From Croceivirga radicis (lineage in GTDB: Bacteria > Bacteroidota > Bacteroidia > Flavobacteriales > Flavobacteriaceae), in the NCBI RefSeq assembly GCF_002072105.2, contig NZ_MTBC01000003.1, positions 310,001-374,000 on the forward strand: a stretch of 64,000 nt of DNA, written 5' to 3'. Both the position numbers and the translations under genes were made by a program. The notes under the pieces are model-generated. The model worked only from the letters and a program-made list of their open reading frames with translations, searched no databases and was not told the origin of the DNA. Position 1 is the stretch's first letter, and every line of letters begins with the position of its first letter. Positions 50,079 through 59,392 of the stretch are shown in pieces.

Positions 50079-51785
50079 ATGGATTCTATCCTTGAAACCG
50101 CCAAATCTTGGTTAACCGATTTTTTTGACCCTGAAATAAAAACAGAAATTCAACGCCTTATAGACAAGGATCAAGACGAACTTCAAGATTCATTTTATAG
50201 AAATCTTGAATTTGGAACGGGTGGTATGCGCGGTATTATGGGGGTTGGCACCAATAGAATCAACAAATATACATTGGGTAAGAATACCCAAGGCCTAAGC
50301 AACTACCTTAAACAGGTTTACGGTGATACAGAAATTAAAGTAGTAATAGCTTATGACTGTAGACATAACAGTGATACACTTTCCCAAACCGTAGCAGAAG
50401 TACTATCTGCCAATGGTATAAAAGTATACCGCTTTTCTGAATTACGTACTACTCCTGAGTTATCTTTTGCCGTAAAACATCTAAACTGTCACGCAGGTAT
50501 TGTGTTAACAGCGTCTCATAATCCGCCAGAATATAATGGTTACAAAGTTTATTGGACAGACGGTGGCCAAATAGTACCACCACAGGATAAAGAGATTATA
50601 GCAGAAATTAATAAGTTAAGTTTTGAAGATATCAATTTCAGTGCAAATCCGGATTTAATTGAAGCTATAGATACTGAGGTAGACCAAGCGTTTTTTAAGG
50701 CCTCTGTGGAAAATGGAAACTTTAATGCCCAAGGCAAAGACGATTTTAAAATTGTTTTTACCTCTATACATGGCACATCTATAACAGCAATTCCAGACGT
50801 TTTAAAGATGGCCGGCTATAACAATGTAACCGTCATAGAAGAACAAGCAAAGCCAGACGGTAATTTCCCCACCGTAAAATCACCCAATCCTGAAGAGCCA
50901 GAAGCTTTGGCTATGGCTATTGCAAAAGCAGAAGAGATTGGAGCAGACATGGTTGTTGGTACAGACCCAGACAGTGACCGCCTAGGCATTGCCGTACGCA
51001 ATCTAGAAGGAAAATTGGAGCTACTCAATGGAAACCAAACTATGGTTTTGATGACTAAATTCTTACTAGACCAATACAAAGCCAAAGGTTTTAAAGGGAA
51101 CGAATTTGTAGCCACTACAATTGTTTCTACTCCAATGATGGAAAGAATGGCCAAGGAATATGGTGTAGAATGCAAAATTTCATTGACAGGCTTTAAATGG
51201 ATAGGCAAAATGATAAAAGACTTTCCAGAACAACACTTTATAGGTGGAGGTGAAGAAAGTTTTGGCTACATGGTGGGTGAATTTGTGCGCGATAAAGATG
51301 CCGTAACCTCTACCCTATTAGCCTGCGAAATTGCCGCGCAAGCAAAAGCAAATGGCAGCTCTTTTTATCAAGATTTAATTGATGCCTACGTGCAATTTGG
51401 TTTCTATAAGGAAAAGTTAATTTCCATAACTAAAAAAGGAATGAGCGGTGCTGAGGAAATTAAGCAAATGCTTAAAGACTTTAAAGACAACCCAGTAGAA
51501 ACAGTACAAGGTTCTAAATTGCTTTGGATAGAAGATTACAACACTTCTATTGCCAAGAACGTTCAAACTGGTGAAGAAAAAGCCATAGACATTCCAAAGT
51601 CCAACGTTTTGATTTACGAAACGGAAGATGGTACACGTATAGCAGCGAGACCTAGTGGTACTGAGCCAAAGGTTAAATTTTACATTAGCACAAACGCAAC
51701 TTTAGCAAGCGCTTCGGAATTTAAATCCGTAAATTCGCAGTTAGATTCTAAAATTGATGGAATCCTAGCTGAATTGAATTTATAG
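50079..51785 (+). CDS. Phosphoglucomutase/phosphomannomutase (alpha-D-phosphohexomutase)
   Basis: The 568-residue enzyme interconverts hexose 1- and 6-phosphates. The catalytic phosphoserine lies in TASHNPPEYNGYKVYW near residue 146. The metal loop is VGTDPDSDRLGIAV, the sugar-binding loop is GGGEESFGYMVG, and the phosphate loop is ARPSGTEPKVKFYI near the C-terminus. Length and an N-terminal EFGTGGMRGIMGVGTNRIN place it with PgcA-type enzymes. It precedes the ABC exporter by 3 nt. Confidence 0.95.
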   Translation: MDSILETAKSWLTDFFDPEIKTEIQRLIDKDQDELQDSFYRNLEFGTGGMRGIMGVGTNRINKYTLGKNTQGLSNYLKQVYGDTEIKVVIAYDCRHNSDTLSQTVAEVLSANGIKVYRFSELRTTPELSFAVKHLNCHAGIVLTASHNPPEYNGYKVYWTDGGQIVPPQDKEIIAEINKLSFEDINFSANPDLIEAIDTEVDQAFFKASVENGNFNAQGKDDFKIVFTSIHGTSITAIPDVLKMAGYNNVTVIEEQAKPDGNFPTVKSPNPEEPEALAMAIAKAEEIGADMVVGTDPDSDRLGIAVRNLEGKLELLNGNQTMVLMTKFLLDQYKAKGFKGNEFVATTIVSTPMMERMAKEYGVECKISLTGFKWIGKMIKDFPEQHFIGGGEESFGYMVGEFVRDKDAVTSTLLACEIAAQAKANGSSFYQDLIDAYVQFGFYKEKLISITKKGMSGAEEIKQMLKDFKDNPVETVQGSKLLWIEDYNTSIAKNVQTGEEKAIDIPKSNVLIYETEDGTRIAARPSGTEPKVKFYISTNATLASASEFKSVNSQLDSKIDGILAELNL

Positions 51786-51788
51786 TGA

Positions 51789-53618
51789 ATGAGCGTACTT
51801 GGTAAGATTTTAAGGTTTGCCAAACCTTATAAAACATATGGAGTATTGAATGTTATTTGCAACATTCTTTACTCCATTTTCAATGTATTATCTATCATCA
51901 TCTTTATTCCTACCTTAGGAATTTTGTTTGATAAACAAGAGGAAGTATTTGAAAAGCCAGTTTATACTGGATTTAGTGATTTAAAATCCTACGGAGAAGA
52001 TTCCTTAAACTACTTTTTAACCCAAAAAGTTGCTGATGATGGCCCCATGGCCGCACTAGCCTTTATCTGTATTGCAAGTATTCTCATCTTTTTTCTTAAA
52101 AACTTTTTTAGATACGCAGCCATGTATTTCTTGGCATTTCTACGAACCGGAATGGTAAAAGACATACAAGATTTACTCTACAAAAAAACGGTAAGTCTAC
52201 CCATATCCTTCTTTAGTGAAAAACGCAAAGGTGACCTCTTGGCCCGCATGACTACAGACGTAAAAGAAGTGGAATCATCTGTTATTAATTCTCTAGAAGG
52301 CCTGGTAAGAGAACCCATTACCATTGTCATAGTTTTAATTTCTATGTTAATGTTAAGTGCAAAATTGACTTTATTCGTGTTTTTATTTTTACCTGTTGCT
52401 GGATTTTTGATTTCTGCCGTTGGTAAAAAATTAAAAGCAAAATCACAGGCTGCACAAAAGGAAAATGGCATTTTCCTTTCGTTTTTAGAAGAAACCCTTT
52501 CTGGATTAAAAGTGATAAAAGGTTTTAATGCGGAAAAAATATTAGGCGATAAATTTACGGCCTCTACCGCCAGATATAAAGAAATTATGAAATCTGTACT
52601 GCATAGACAGGGAATGGCGTCGCCATTTAGCGAATTTTTAGGCGTAGCGGTGGTAATTACCGTTTTGTGGTACGGTGGTAGTTTGGTGTTTGCAGCGAAT
52701 AGCAACCTTAAACCACAAGACTTTATGGGGTATATTGGACTGTTCTATACTATAATTAACCCTGTTAAAGCAATAACCACTATTAATTACAACATTAAAA
52801 AAGGGAATGCGGCAACCGAACGTATTTACGAAATATTGGATTTAGAAAATCCAATAGCAGATGCTCCAAACGCCTTGCCTATTACCGATTTAAAACAACA
52901 AATTCAGTTTAAGAACATAGGTTTTAAATACCAGGAAGATTACGTTTTACAAGACTTTAATTTAACTGTAAAAAAAGGACAAACCGTGGCATTGGTTGGC
53001 CAATCTGGTAGTGGTAAAAGTACCGTGGCCAACCTAATTACTCGTTTTTATGATGTTAATGACGGAGAAATTTTAATAGACGGCACCAACATTAAAGCAT
53101 TTACCAAAAAATCTGTTCGTGGGCTTATGGGCTTAGTAACACAAGATTCTATTTTATTTAATGATAGTGTAAAGAATAACATTGCCCTAGGTAAAGAAAA
53201 TGCTACCGAAGAAGAAATTGTCGCTGCCGCAAAAATTGCCAATGCACATGATTTTATAATGGATTTACCAAACGGGTACAACACCAATATTGGAGATAGT
53301 GGCAACAAACTAAGTGGCGGTCAAAAACAACGTTTATCCATTGCTCGTGCCGTACTTAAAAATCCACCCATCATGGTGTTAGATGAGGCTACCTCTGCCC
53401 TAGATACCGAAAGTGAACGTTTGGTACAAGATGCCCTAGAGAAAATGATGCAAAATAGAACTTCCTTGGTTATTGCACATAGGCTTTCTACCATCCAAAA
53501 TGCAGACCTCATCGTGGTTATGCAGAAAGGTAAAATTTTGGAACAAGGCACACATGAAGAACTTCTAAATTCCAATAAAGGCTATAAAAGGTTGGTAGAA
53601 ATGCAAAATCTGGCCTAG
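51789..53618 (+). CDS. MsbA-like ABC exporter (fused permease-ATPase)
   Basis: The 609-residue half transporter has six membrane helices in the first 330 residues (including FICIASILIFFLKNFFRYAA and a cytoplasmic FFSEKRKGDLLARMTTDVKE coupling region). The ATPase follows with Walker A GQSGSGKSTVANL near 400, signature KLSGGQKQRLSIARA and Walker B MVLDEATSALD, and an IAHRLST switch. It acts as a homodimer and may flip lipid A or another envelope lipid. The starting ATG lies 3 nt after the mutase stop. Confidence 0.93.
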   Translation: MSVLGKILRFAKPYKTYGVLNVICNILYSIFNVLSIIIFIPTLGILFDKQEEVFEKPVYTGFSDLKSYGEDSLNYFLTQKVADDGPMAALAFICIASILIFFLKNFFRYAAMYFLAFLRTGMVKDIQDLLYKKTVSLPISFFSEKRKGDLLARMTTDVKEVESSVINSLEGLVREPITIVIVLISMLMLSAKLTLFVFLFLPVAGFLISAVGKKLKAKSQAAQKENGIFLSFLEETLSGLKVIKGFNAEKILGDKFTASTARYKEIMKSVLHRQGMASPFSEFLGVAVVITVLWYGGSLVFAANSNLKPQDFMGYIGLFYTIINPVKAITTINYNIKKGNAATERIYEILDLENPIADAPNALPITDLKQQIQFKNIGFKYQEDYVLQDFNLTVKKGQTVALVGQSGSGKSTVANLITRFYDVNDGEILIDGTNIKAFTKKSVRGLMGLVTQDSILFNDSVKNNIALGKENATEEEIVAAAKIANAHDFIMDLPNGYNTNIGDSGNKLSGGQKQRLSIARAVLKNPPIMVLDEATSALDTESERLVQDALEKMMQNRTSLVIAHRLSTIQNADLIVVMQKGKILEQGTHEELLNSNKGYKRLVEMQNLA

Positions 53619-53699
53619 TACAAACGTTCAACAAGAAATTTTAGACTTCGTTTTAAACCTTTTCCTAAATTTAAGGTCAAAGGGTAAAACATCATTTTT

Positions 53700-54242
53700 T
53701 TGGTTGTAGAAGAAACATTAGTTGCAGAGCTAAAAAACAAAGAAACCCAAGGTAAAGCCTTTGAGGTGTTGGTAGACCAATACAAAGAACGATTGTATTG
53801 GCACATTCGTAGAATTGTGTTAAATCATGATGATGCAGATGATGTGCTACAGAATACATTTATCAAAGTATACCGTAACATTGAGGGTTTTAAAGCCAAC
53901 AGCAAATTGTATTCTTGGATGTATCGCATAGCAACAAATGAATCGCTTACTTTTCTAGATAAAAAATCTAAAAAACTAGGAAAAAGCACAACAGAAATGC
54001 AAGAGTATTTGGTTGAGAATCTAGAGGCAGATGTCTATTTTGAGGGCGATGCTATTCAGCTTAAATTACAGGAAGCCTTGGCTACCCTGCCCGATAAGCA
54101 AAAGTTGGTTTTTAATATGAAGTATTTTCAAGAAATGAAATACGAAGAAATCTCGGAAATTTTAGAAACATCGGTAGGTGCCTTAAAAACATCGTACCAT
54201 TTGGCATCCAAAAAGATTGAAGCGTACCTTAAAGCGGATTAA
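53700..54242 (+). CDS. ECF-type RNA polymerase sigma factor (non-ATG start)
   Basis: The 180-residue sigma factor has region 2 (FEVLVDQYKERLYWHIRRIV, DDADDVLQNTFIKVYRNIEG, LYSWMYRIATNESLTFLDK). Region 4 follows (EALATLPDKQKLVFNMKYFQ, YEEISEILETSVGALKTSYH). An in-frame TAA at 53685-53687 and the absence of ATG or GTG before region 2 leave TTG at 53700 as the most likely start, with rare ATT or ATC as alternatives. It is followed by a membrane partner and a Spy-like protein. No GTAAC-CGTC promoter was seen upstream. Confidence 0.9.
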   Translation: MVVEETLVAELKNKETQGKAFEVLVDQYKERLYWHIRRIVLNHDDADDVLQNTFIKVYRNIEGFKANSKLYSWMYRIATNESLTFLDKKSKKLGKSTTEMQEYLVENLEADVYFEGDAIQLKLQEALATLPDKQKLVFNMKYFQEMKYEEISEILETSVGALKTSYHLASKKIEAYLKAD

Positions 54243-54275
54243 ACCAAAAGAATGGATAAGCGTCTATAAAGTATA

Positions 54276-54806
54276 ATGAAAAAAGATAGTAATAAATCGC
54301 ATAAATTACCAAAGGGCTACTTTGAAAACTTTAACCAGCGGTTAATGGATAGAATAGCAGCAGAAGATGCTACTACGGCTAGCACTCTAATTCCAAAAAC
54401 TGATGGTTTTACCGTTCCAGAAGGATATTTTGAAGCTGTACAACCAAAGGTTTCCAAGGCTGTTGCCACAAACAAAAAAACAAAGGTAATTCCGCTTTTA
54501 GGTTTAAAAAACTGGATGGCCATTGCCGCTTCTATTGCTATTGCCATAGTAACGTACTTGGGTATAAATAGAACTAATACCAATAGTATAGCGTTAGATA
54601 GCTTAAGTAATGCAGAAATTTTAGCTTATTTAAACAACCAAACAGATGTTACTACTTATGATTTGGCAGAGTTGGTAAATCCAGATAATATAAACACCAA
54701 TTTATTCTCAGAAACCCAATTGGAAGAAGAACTGATATTAGACTATTTTGATGAAAATTTAGACGACCTAGATACTATAGATTTTGAATATGAAGACTAT
54801 GAATAA
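54276..54806 (+). CDS. Single-pass membrane protein with P-x-G-Y-F-E repeats, probable sigma-factor partner
   Basis: The 176-residue protein carries two copies of a short motif in its cytoplasmic part: KLPKGYFENFNQRLMDRI at about 10-27 and TVPEGYFEAVQPKVSKAV at about 46-63. A membrane helix follows near 80-97 (NWMAIAASIAIAIVTYLGI), and the extracytoplasmic tail is very acidic, ending DTIDFEYEDYE. I recognise no named family with certainty. The position after an ECF sigma gene and the topology suggest an anti-sigma factor. It overlaps the next gene. Confidence 0.78.
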   Translation: MKKDSNKSHKLPKGYFENFNQRLMDRIAAEDATTASTLIPKTDGFTVPEGYFEAVQPKVSKAVATNKKTKVIPLLGLKNWMAIAASIAIAIVTYLGINRTNTNSIALDSLSNAEILAYLNNQTDVTTYDLAELVNPDNINTNLFSETQLEEELILDYFDENLDDLDTIDFEYEDYE

Positions 54807-55227
54807 GATATTATTGTTGATAACCGTGGTGCTTTTCTCTTTAACCTATACCAAAGCACAAGGACCAGGTAGAGAAAAGATTAAGGCGCTCAAGGTGGCC
54901 ATGATTACAGAAAAATTGAACCTTACACCGGATGAAGCAGAAAAATTTTGGCCGGTTTACAACAAGCATGACGAAGCCATGGATGATTTAAGGCACAAGG
55001 AACGAAAATACTTTGGCAAACGAAGCGAAGACGTTACCAATATTTCCGAGGCAGATGCTACCAAACTCTTGGCAGAGTTTGATATGGTAAACGAACAGCG
55101 TTATAAATTAGGTTCTAATTTTGTTAAAGAACTAAAGAAAATATTACCTAATAAAAAGATAGTGCTTCTATTTAAAGCTGAGGAAGAATTTAAGCGTAAG
55201 TTATTACAACGCATGCGTCAGCGCTAA
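54790..55227 (+). CDS. Spy/CpxP-like periplasmic protein
   Basis: The 145-residue protein has a signal peptide (ILLLITVVLFSLTYTKAQ). A helical domain follows with KVAMITEKLNLTPDEAEKFW, PVYNKHDEAMDDLRHKERKY and LLFKAEEEFKRKLLQRMRQR, resembling the LTxxQ-type periplasmic sensors and chaperones (Spy, CpxP, CnrX). A heavy-metal-sensor role would need metal ligands that I cannot see. It overlaps the membrane-protein gene by 17 nt from the ATG at 54790, or by 8 nt if the ATG at 54799 is used. It is last in the sigma factor operon. Confidence 0.82.
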   Translation: MKTMNKILLLITVVLFSLTYTKAQGPGREKIKALKVAMITEKLNLTPDEAEKFWPVYNKHDEAMDDLRHKERKYFGKRSEDVTNISEADATKLLAEFDMVNEQRYKLGSNFVKELKKILPNKKIVLLFKAEEEFKRKLLQRMRQR

Positions 55228-55250
55228 TTGCTATTTACTTGATATTATAG

Positions 55251-55277
55251 AAAAGGGGCCAAAAGCCCCTTTTTTTG
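55251..55277 (+). terminator. Terminator of the second sigma factor operon
   Basis: A 9-bp AAAAGGGGC/GCCCCTTTT stem (55251-55259 with 55265-55273) and a 5-nt loop are followed by T residues, 24 nt after the Spy-like gene. Confidence 0.9.
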
Positions 55278-55334
55278 ATTAAACCTTTTTACAGACTAGC
55301 GGTCTTACTAATACAAATCTTTAAAAAAACCGTT

Positions 55335-55688
55335 ATGAAACATTTTAAGAGTTTAATTTTTGTAGTCGTTTTTAGTCTTGGTCTAGCTGTAACACAGGCT
55401 CAAACCACGGTAGTCAAAAAAACCTACCCTAGAAAAGGTACCGTAGTAACCACAATACATAGACCTAATGTAGTGGTACATAAAAAAACCAATTATTACT
55501 TTTCTGATGGGGTTTGGTATACCGCCAGAGGTAAACAATACGTAGTAGCCAATGCACCAATTGGGGTTAGGGTTAGAAGACTACCCAGAACTAGGACCAT
55601 TGTTAAAAGAAACGGAGTTAAGTATTATAAATATAGAGGTGTTTGGTATACCAAAACCGGAAGATATTACACCGTGGTTAACGTGTAA
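55335..55688 (+). CDS. Small basic exported protein with repeated GVWYT units (DUF6515-like)
   Basis: The 117-residue protein has a signal peptide (SLIFVVVFSLGLAVTQAQ). The mature part is rich in Val, Arg, Lys and Tyr and carries two units of the form GVWYT-x2-G-x2-Y-x-VV: DGVWYTARGKQYVV and RGVWYTKTGRYYTVV. The pattern resembles DUF6515. I chose the ATG at 55335 because it directly precedes the signal peptide. It is a single-gene unit between two terminators. Function is unknown, perhaps in the envelope. Confidence 0.75.
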   Translation: MKHFKSLIFVVVFSLGLAVTQAQTTVVKKTYPRKGTVVTTIHRPNVVVHKKTNYYFSDGVWYTARGKQYVVANAPIGVRVRRLPRTRTIVKRNGVKYYKYRGVWYTKTGRYYTVVNV

Positions 55689-55718
55689 GATTATATATTT
55701 TTTGTTTGATTGATGATG

Positions 55719-55746
55719 AAAAAAGAGCCAACAAATTGGCTCTTTT

Positions 55747-55748
<2 letters not shown>
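55719..55748. terminator. Bidirectional terminator after the GVWYT gene
   Basis: A 12-bp AGAGCCA/TGGCTCT-centred stem (55719-55730 with 55737-55748) has a 6-nt loop and A- and T-runs on both sides. It overlaps the stop codon of the convergent GIY-YIG gene. Confidence 0.9.
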
Positions 55749-57080
<1,332 letters not shown>

Positions 57081-57095
57081 TAGAATGGTTTTGTT

Positions 57096-57103
57096 CAAAA
57101 GTA
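57096..57103 (-). promoter_or_regulatory. -7 box upstream of the BNR-repeat gene
   Basis: On the minus strand TACTTTTG matches TAnnTTTG, 15 nt before the ATG at 57080, giving a very short leader. The -33 element is unclear. Confidence 0.45.
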
Positions 57104-57155
57104 AAGGGAAAGAATGAATTAGCTACGGTTGTTATAACAAAAGAAACTTTAATGA

Positions 57156-57163
57156 TACCTTTG
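57156..57163 (+). promoter_or_regulatory. -7 box upstream of the RsmB-type gene
   Basis: TACCTTTG matches TAnnTTTG, 17 nt before the ATG at 57181. A TTG at 57129-57131 lies 24 nt upstream, slightly long for the usual spacing. Confidence 0.55.
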
Positions 57164-57180
57164 CACTCTTATAACTTAGT

Positions 57181-58395
57181 ATGCGTTTACACAGAAATTT
57201 GGTTTTTGCGGTTATAGATGCCTTAAACATGATTTTTAATGATGGGGAATATGCCGATAAGGTTATTGAAAAAGTTCTAAAATTCGATAAAAGATGGGGC
57301 GCAAGAGACCGTGGATTTATTGCGGAAACCACTTACGAAATTGTACGTTATAAAAGATTGTACACCCAAATTGCCGAAGTTCATGAGCCATACGCAAGAG
57401 AGGATTTATTTCGTGTATTCGCGGTTTGGGCCGTTCTTAGGGGAATAACCCTACCAGACTGGAAACAGATACAAAACACACCGGAAAGACGTATTAAAGG
57501 TAAATTTGATGAGCTTTCTAAAATTAGAAAAATAAGGGAATCCTATCCAGATTGGATAGATAGTTTAGGAGAATCCGCATTGGGAAAAGAACTTTGGGAC
57601 AAAGAATCCAAAGCTCTAAATGAGCAGGCCAATGTTATCTTAAGAACCAATACCCTAAAAATTTCAAGAGCCAATTTACAAAAACAACTAGCAGAAGAAG
57701 GCATTGCTACAAAAGCCCTTAAAGAATATCCTTTTGCCTTAGAACTACCCGAGCGTAAAAATGTATTTACAACGGTTGCTTTTAAAGAAGGGCTGTTTGA
57801 AGTGCAAGATGCAAGCTCCCAACTGGTGGCGCCTTTCCTTGAAGTTTCACCTGGCCAAAAAGTAGTAGATGCTTGTGCAGGGGCTGGTGGTAAAACGTTG
57901 CATTTAGCTACCCTAATGGAAAATAAAGGGCAACTTATTGCCATGGATATTTATGAAAGTAAATTAAAAAAACTTAAGGTGCGCACTAGAAGAAACGGCG
58001 TACATAACGTAGATACAAGGGTAATAGAAAATTCTAAAGCAATTAAAAAACTACATGGCAAGGCAGACCGGTTGCTCTTAGATGCCCCATGTTCTGGACT
58101 AGGGGTTATAAAACGTAACCCAGACAGCAAGTGGAAATTAGAGCCAGAGTTTTTAGAGCGTATAAAAGGTGTGCAACAAGATGTATTGCAACGTTATTCT
58201 AAAATGGTAAAACCTGGTGGTAAAATGGTATATGCCACTTGCTCTATATTACCAGAAGAAAATTATGACCAGGTAGCGGAATTTCTCGCGTCTGAAGCTG
58301 GGCAAGAATTTGAATTGGAGAAACAAAAAAATGTCTACGCATCGGCATCTGGTTACGATGGTTTTTATATGGCCTTAATGCACAAAAAAGGATAA
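57181..58395 (+). CDS. RsmB/NOP-family rRNA cytosine C5-methyltransferase
   Basis: The 404-residue SAM enzyme methylates cytosine C5 in RNA, probably 16S rRNA. An N-terminal helical region resembling NusB is present, although it is degenerate (FDKRWGARDRGFIAETTYEI). The catalytic domain carries FEVQDASSQLVAPFLEVSPG, the SAM site VVDACAGAGGKTLHLA, the Pro-Cys motif LLLDAPCSGLGVI and the catalytic Cys in YATCSILPEEN. Assignment to a particular rRNA position (C967 for RsmB, C1407 for RsmF) cannot be made here. Confidence 0.93.
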   Translation: MRLHRNLVFAVIDALNMIFNDGEYADKVIEKVLKFDKRWGARDRGFIAETTYEIVRYKRLYTQIAEVHEPYAREDLFRVFAVWAVLRGITLPDWKQIQNTPERRIKGKFDELSKIRKIRESYPDWIDSLGESALGKELWDKESKALNEQANVILRTNTLKISRANLQKQLAEEGIATKALKEYPFALELPERKNVFTTVAFKEGLFEVQDASSQLVAPFLEVSPGQKVVDACAGAGGKTLHLATLMENKGQLIAMDIYESKLKKLKVRTRRNGVHNVDTRVIENSKAIKKLHGKADRLLLDAPCSGLGVIKRNPDSKWKLEPEFLERIKGVQQDVLQRYSKMVKPGGKMVYATCSILPEENYDQVAEFLASEAGQEFELEKQKNVYASASGYDGFYMALMHKKG

Positions 58396-58467
58396 TTTGC
58401 ATTTATAACACAAAAAACTAAAATCTTAACAAAACCTCAAATTACTGGGATTGACCATATTGTTTGT

Positions 58468-58475
58468 TACCTTTG
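58468..58475 (+). promoter_or_regulatory. -7 box for the leader of GNAT-rpsU
   Basis: TACCTTTG is an exact TAnnTTTG match. A TTG at 58451-58453 is closer than usual (14 nt). The predicted start of transcription coincides with the ATG of the 33-codon frame. Confidence 0.55.
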
Positions 58476-58481
58476 TACTCT

Positions 58482-58583
58482 ATGGAGCCAAAATTACACG
58501 AACAACGTAATTCCAGAATATTAAGTTTCGGGTACACCGTATTCCGAAATCAATCCGAAAAGTTTATTCCACCAACTTTTTAG
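58482..58583 (+). CDS. Possible 33-residue leader peptide
   Basis: An ATG at 58482 opens a frame encoding MEPKLHEQRNSRILSFGYTV then FRNQSEKFIPPTF, ending at TAG (58581-58583). It begins about six bases after the -7 box, so it could be translated from a leaderless transcript. No family is recognised. Short frames arise by chance at this length, so coding status is unproven; the support is position only. Confidence 0.35.
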   Translation: MEPKLHEQRNSRILSFGYTVFRNQSEKFIPPTF

Positions 58584-58708
58584 TACGTCCCTACTAATTT
58601 AAGCGGACAAAACCCTAGCGTCCTTTTTCAATCTTGATTTAGGACCACACCCTATTGTACCTCATTTTAGGGTTCAAATGTATCTCTATTAATCCTTATT
58701 TCTTGTGA

Positions 58709-59143
58709 ATGAGAATAAACACCTTTGATGCCTACTCAAGGCTCTCACCTTTACAAATAAACAGATTAGTAAATTTTCTGTTCAGCAACCAAGATTGTAA
58801 CAAGCTATCTAAGAATAGTTTGCGCAAAGCCATACTATATGCGGCTAAGGAAAGACCTGGTTTTGGGGGATATATTTTTTGTTTGGAAGAGAAAGATACA
58901 ACGATAGGCGCTTTGGTGATAAATAGAACTGGGATGGAAGACTACATTCCTGAAAACATGCTGGTTACTATGGTGGTTGCCAAAGATTTTAAAAATCAAG
59001 GTTGGGAAGACAAGCTATTGGACTATGCCATTAGTTACTGTAAGGGAGATATAGGGGTGTACATAAAAGAGCCAAAGACCACGCAAACATTTAGGGAGCA
59101 TGGCTTTGAACACAATAATTTAGAAATGCGATTAAAACAATAA
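58709..59143 (+). CDS. GNAT-family N-acetyltransferase
   Basis: The 144-residue protein has the GNAT fold. The central strand and loop are GALVINRTGMEDYIPENMLV TMVVAKDFKNQGWEDKLLDY, where VVAKDFKNQGWEDKLL corresponds to the acetyl-CoA pyrophosphate loop (usually Q/RxxGxG/A), here N-Q-G-W-E-D. A C-terminal REHGFEHNNLEMRL matches the usual last strand. The acceptor is unknown. It lies 3 nt before rpsU, so the two are co-translated; acetylation of a ribosomal protein is possible but only inferred. Confidence 0.85.
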   Translation: MRINTFDAYSRLSPLQINRLVNFLFSNQDCNKLSKNSLRKAILYAAKERPGFGGYIFCLEEKDTTIGALVINRTGMEDYIPENMLVTMVVAKDFKNQGWEDKLLDYAISYCKGDIGVYIKEPKTTQTFREHGFEHNNLEMRLKQ

Positions 59144-59146
59144 AAA

Positions 59147-59344
59147 ATGCTAAAAGTAGAAGTAAAAGACGGAGAAAAGATAGAACGCGCATTAAAGCGT
59201 TACAAAAGAAAAGTTAGAAATGTAAAATTACATGACCAACTTAGAAACAACAGATACTTTACAAAACCATCTGTAGAAAGAAGAAAACAGTTAGAAAAAG
59301 CTGCCTATAAGGAGCAGTATTTAAACGAATTAGAGAACGATTAA
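59147..59344 (+). CDS. rpsU: 30S ribosomal protein S21 (bS21)
   Basis: The 65-residue basic protein MLKVEVKDGEKIERALKRYK and then RKVRNVKLHDQLRNNRYFTKPSVERRKQLEKAAYKEQ matches bS21: the initial strand, KDGE-x-IERALKR, the FTKPSxxRR and KAAYK blocks. bS21 sits by the anti-Shine-Dalgarno end of 16S rRNA, and in Flavobacteriia it helps to occlude it. No Shine-Dalgarno sequence precedes its ATG. It follows the GNAT gene by 3 nt and precedes proC by 48 nt. Confidence 0.93.
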   Translation: MLKVEVKDGEKIERALKRYKRKVRNVKLHDQLRNNRYFTKPSVERRKQLEKAAYKEQYLNELEND

Positions 59345-59392
59345 TTCTATATAATTTTTAAAAACACGGGTGCAAAAGGCATTCACAAAAAC

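Larger units (their letters stand above)
58396..58708 (+). other. Long intergenic stretch and leader before the GNAT-rpsU genes
   Basis: These 313 bases lie between the RsmB-type gene and the GNAT gene. They contain a -7 box at 58468-58475 and, six bases after it, a 33-codon open frame (58482-58583). The remaining 125 bases before the GNAT ATG hold no ORF or strong hairpin that I can see. The stretch is the longest untranslated one in the second half of the window and is probably the mRNA leader of GNAT-rpsU. Confidence 0.55.

Noticed and set aside
53700-53702. Sequencing error hiding an ATG for the second ECF sigma factor
   Set aside because: This cannot be excluded, but the frame is intact over its whole length and TTG is an accepted start codon, so I kept the gene as it reads.
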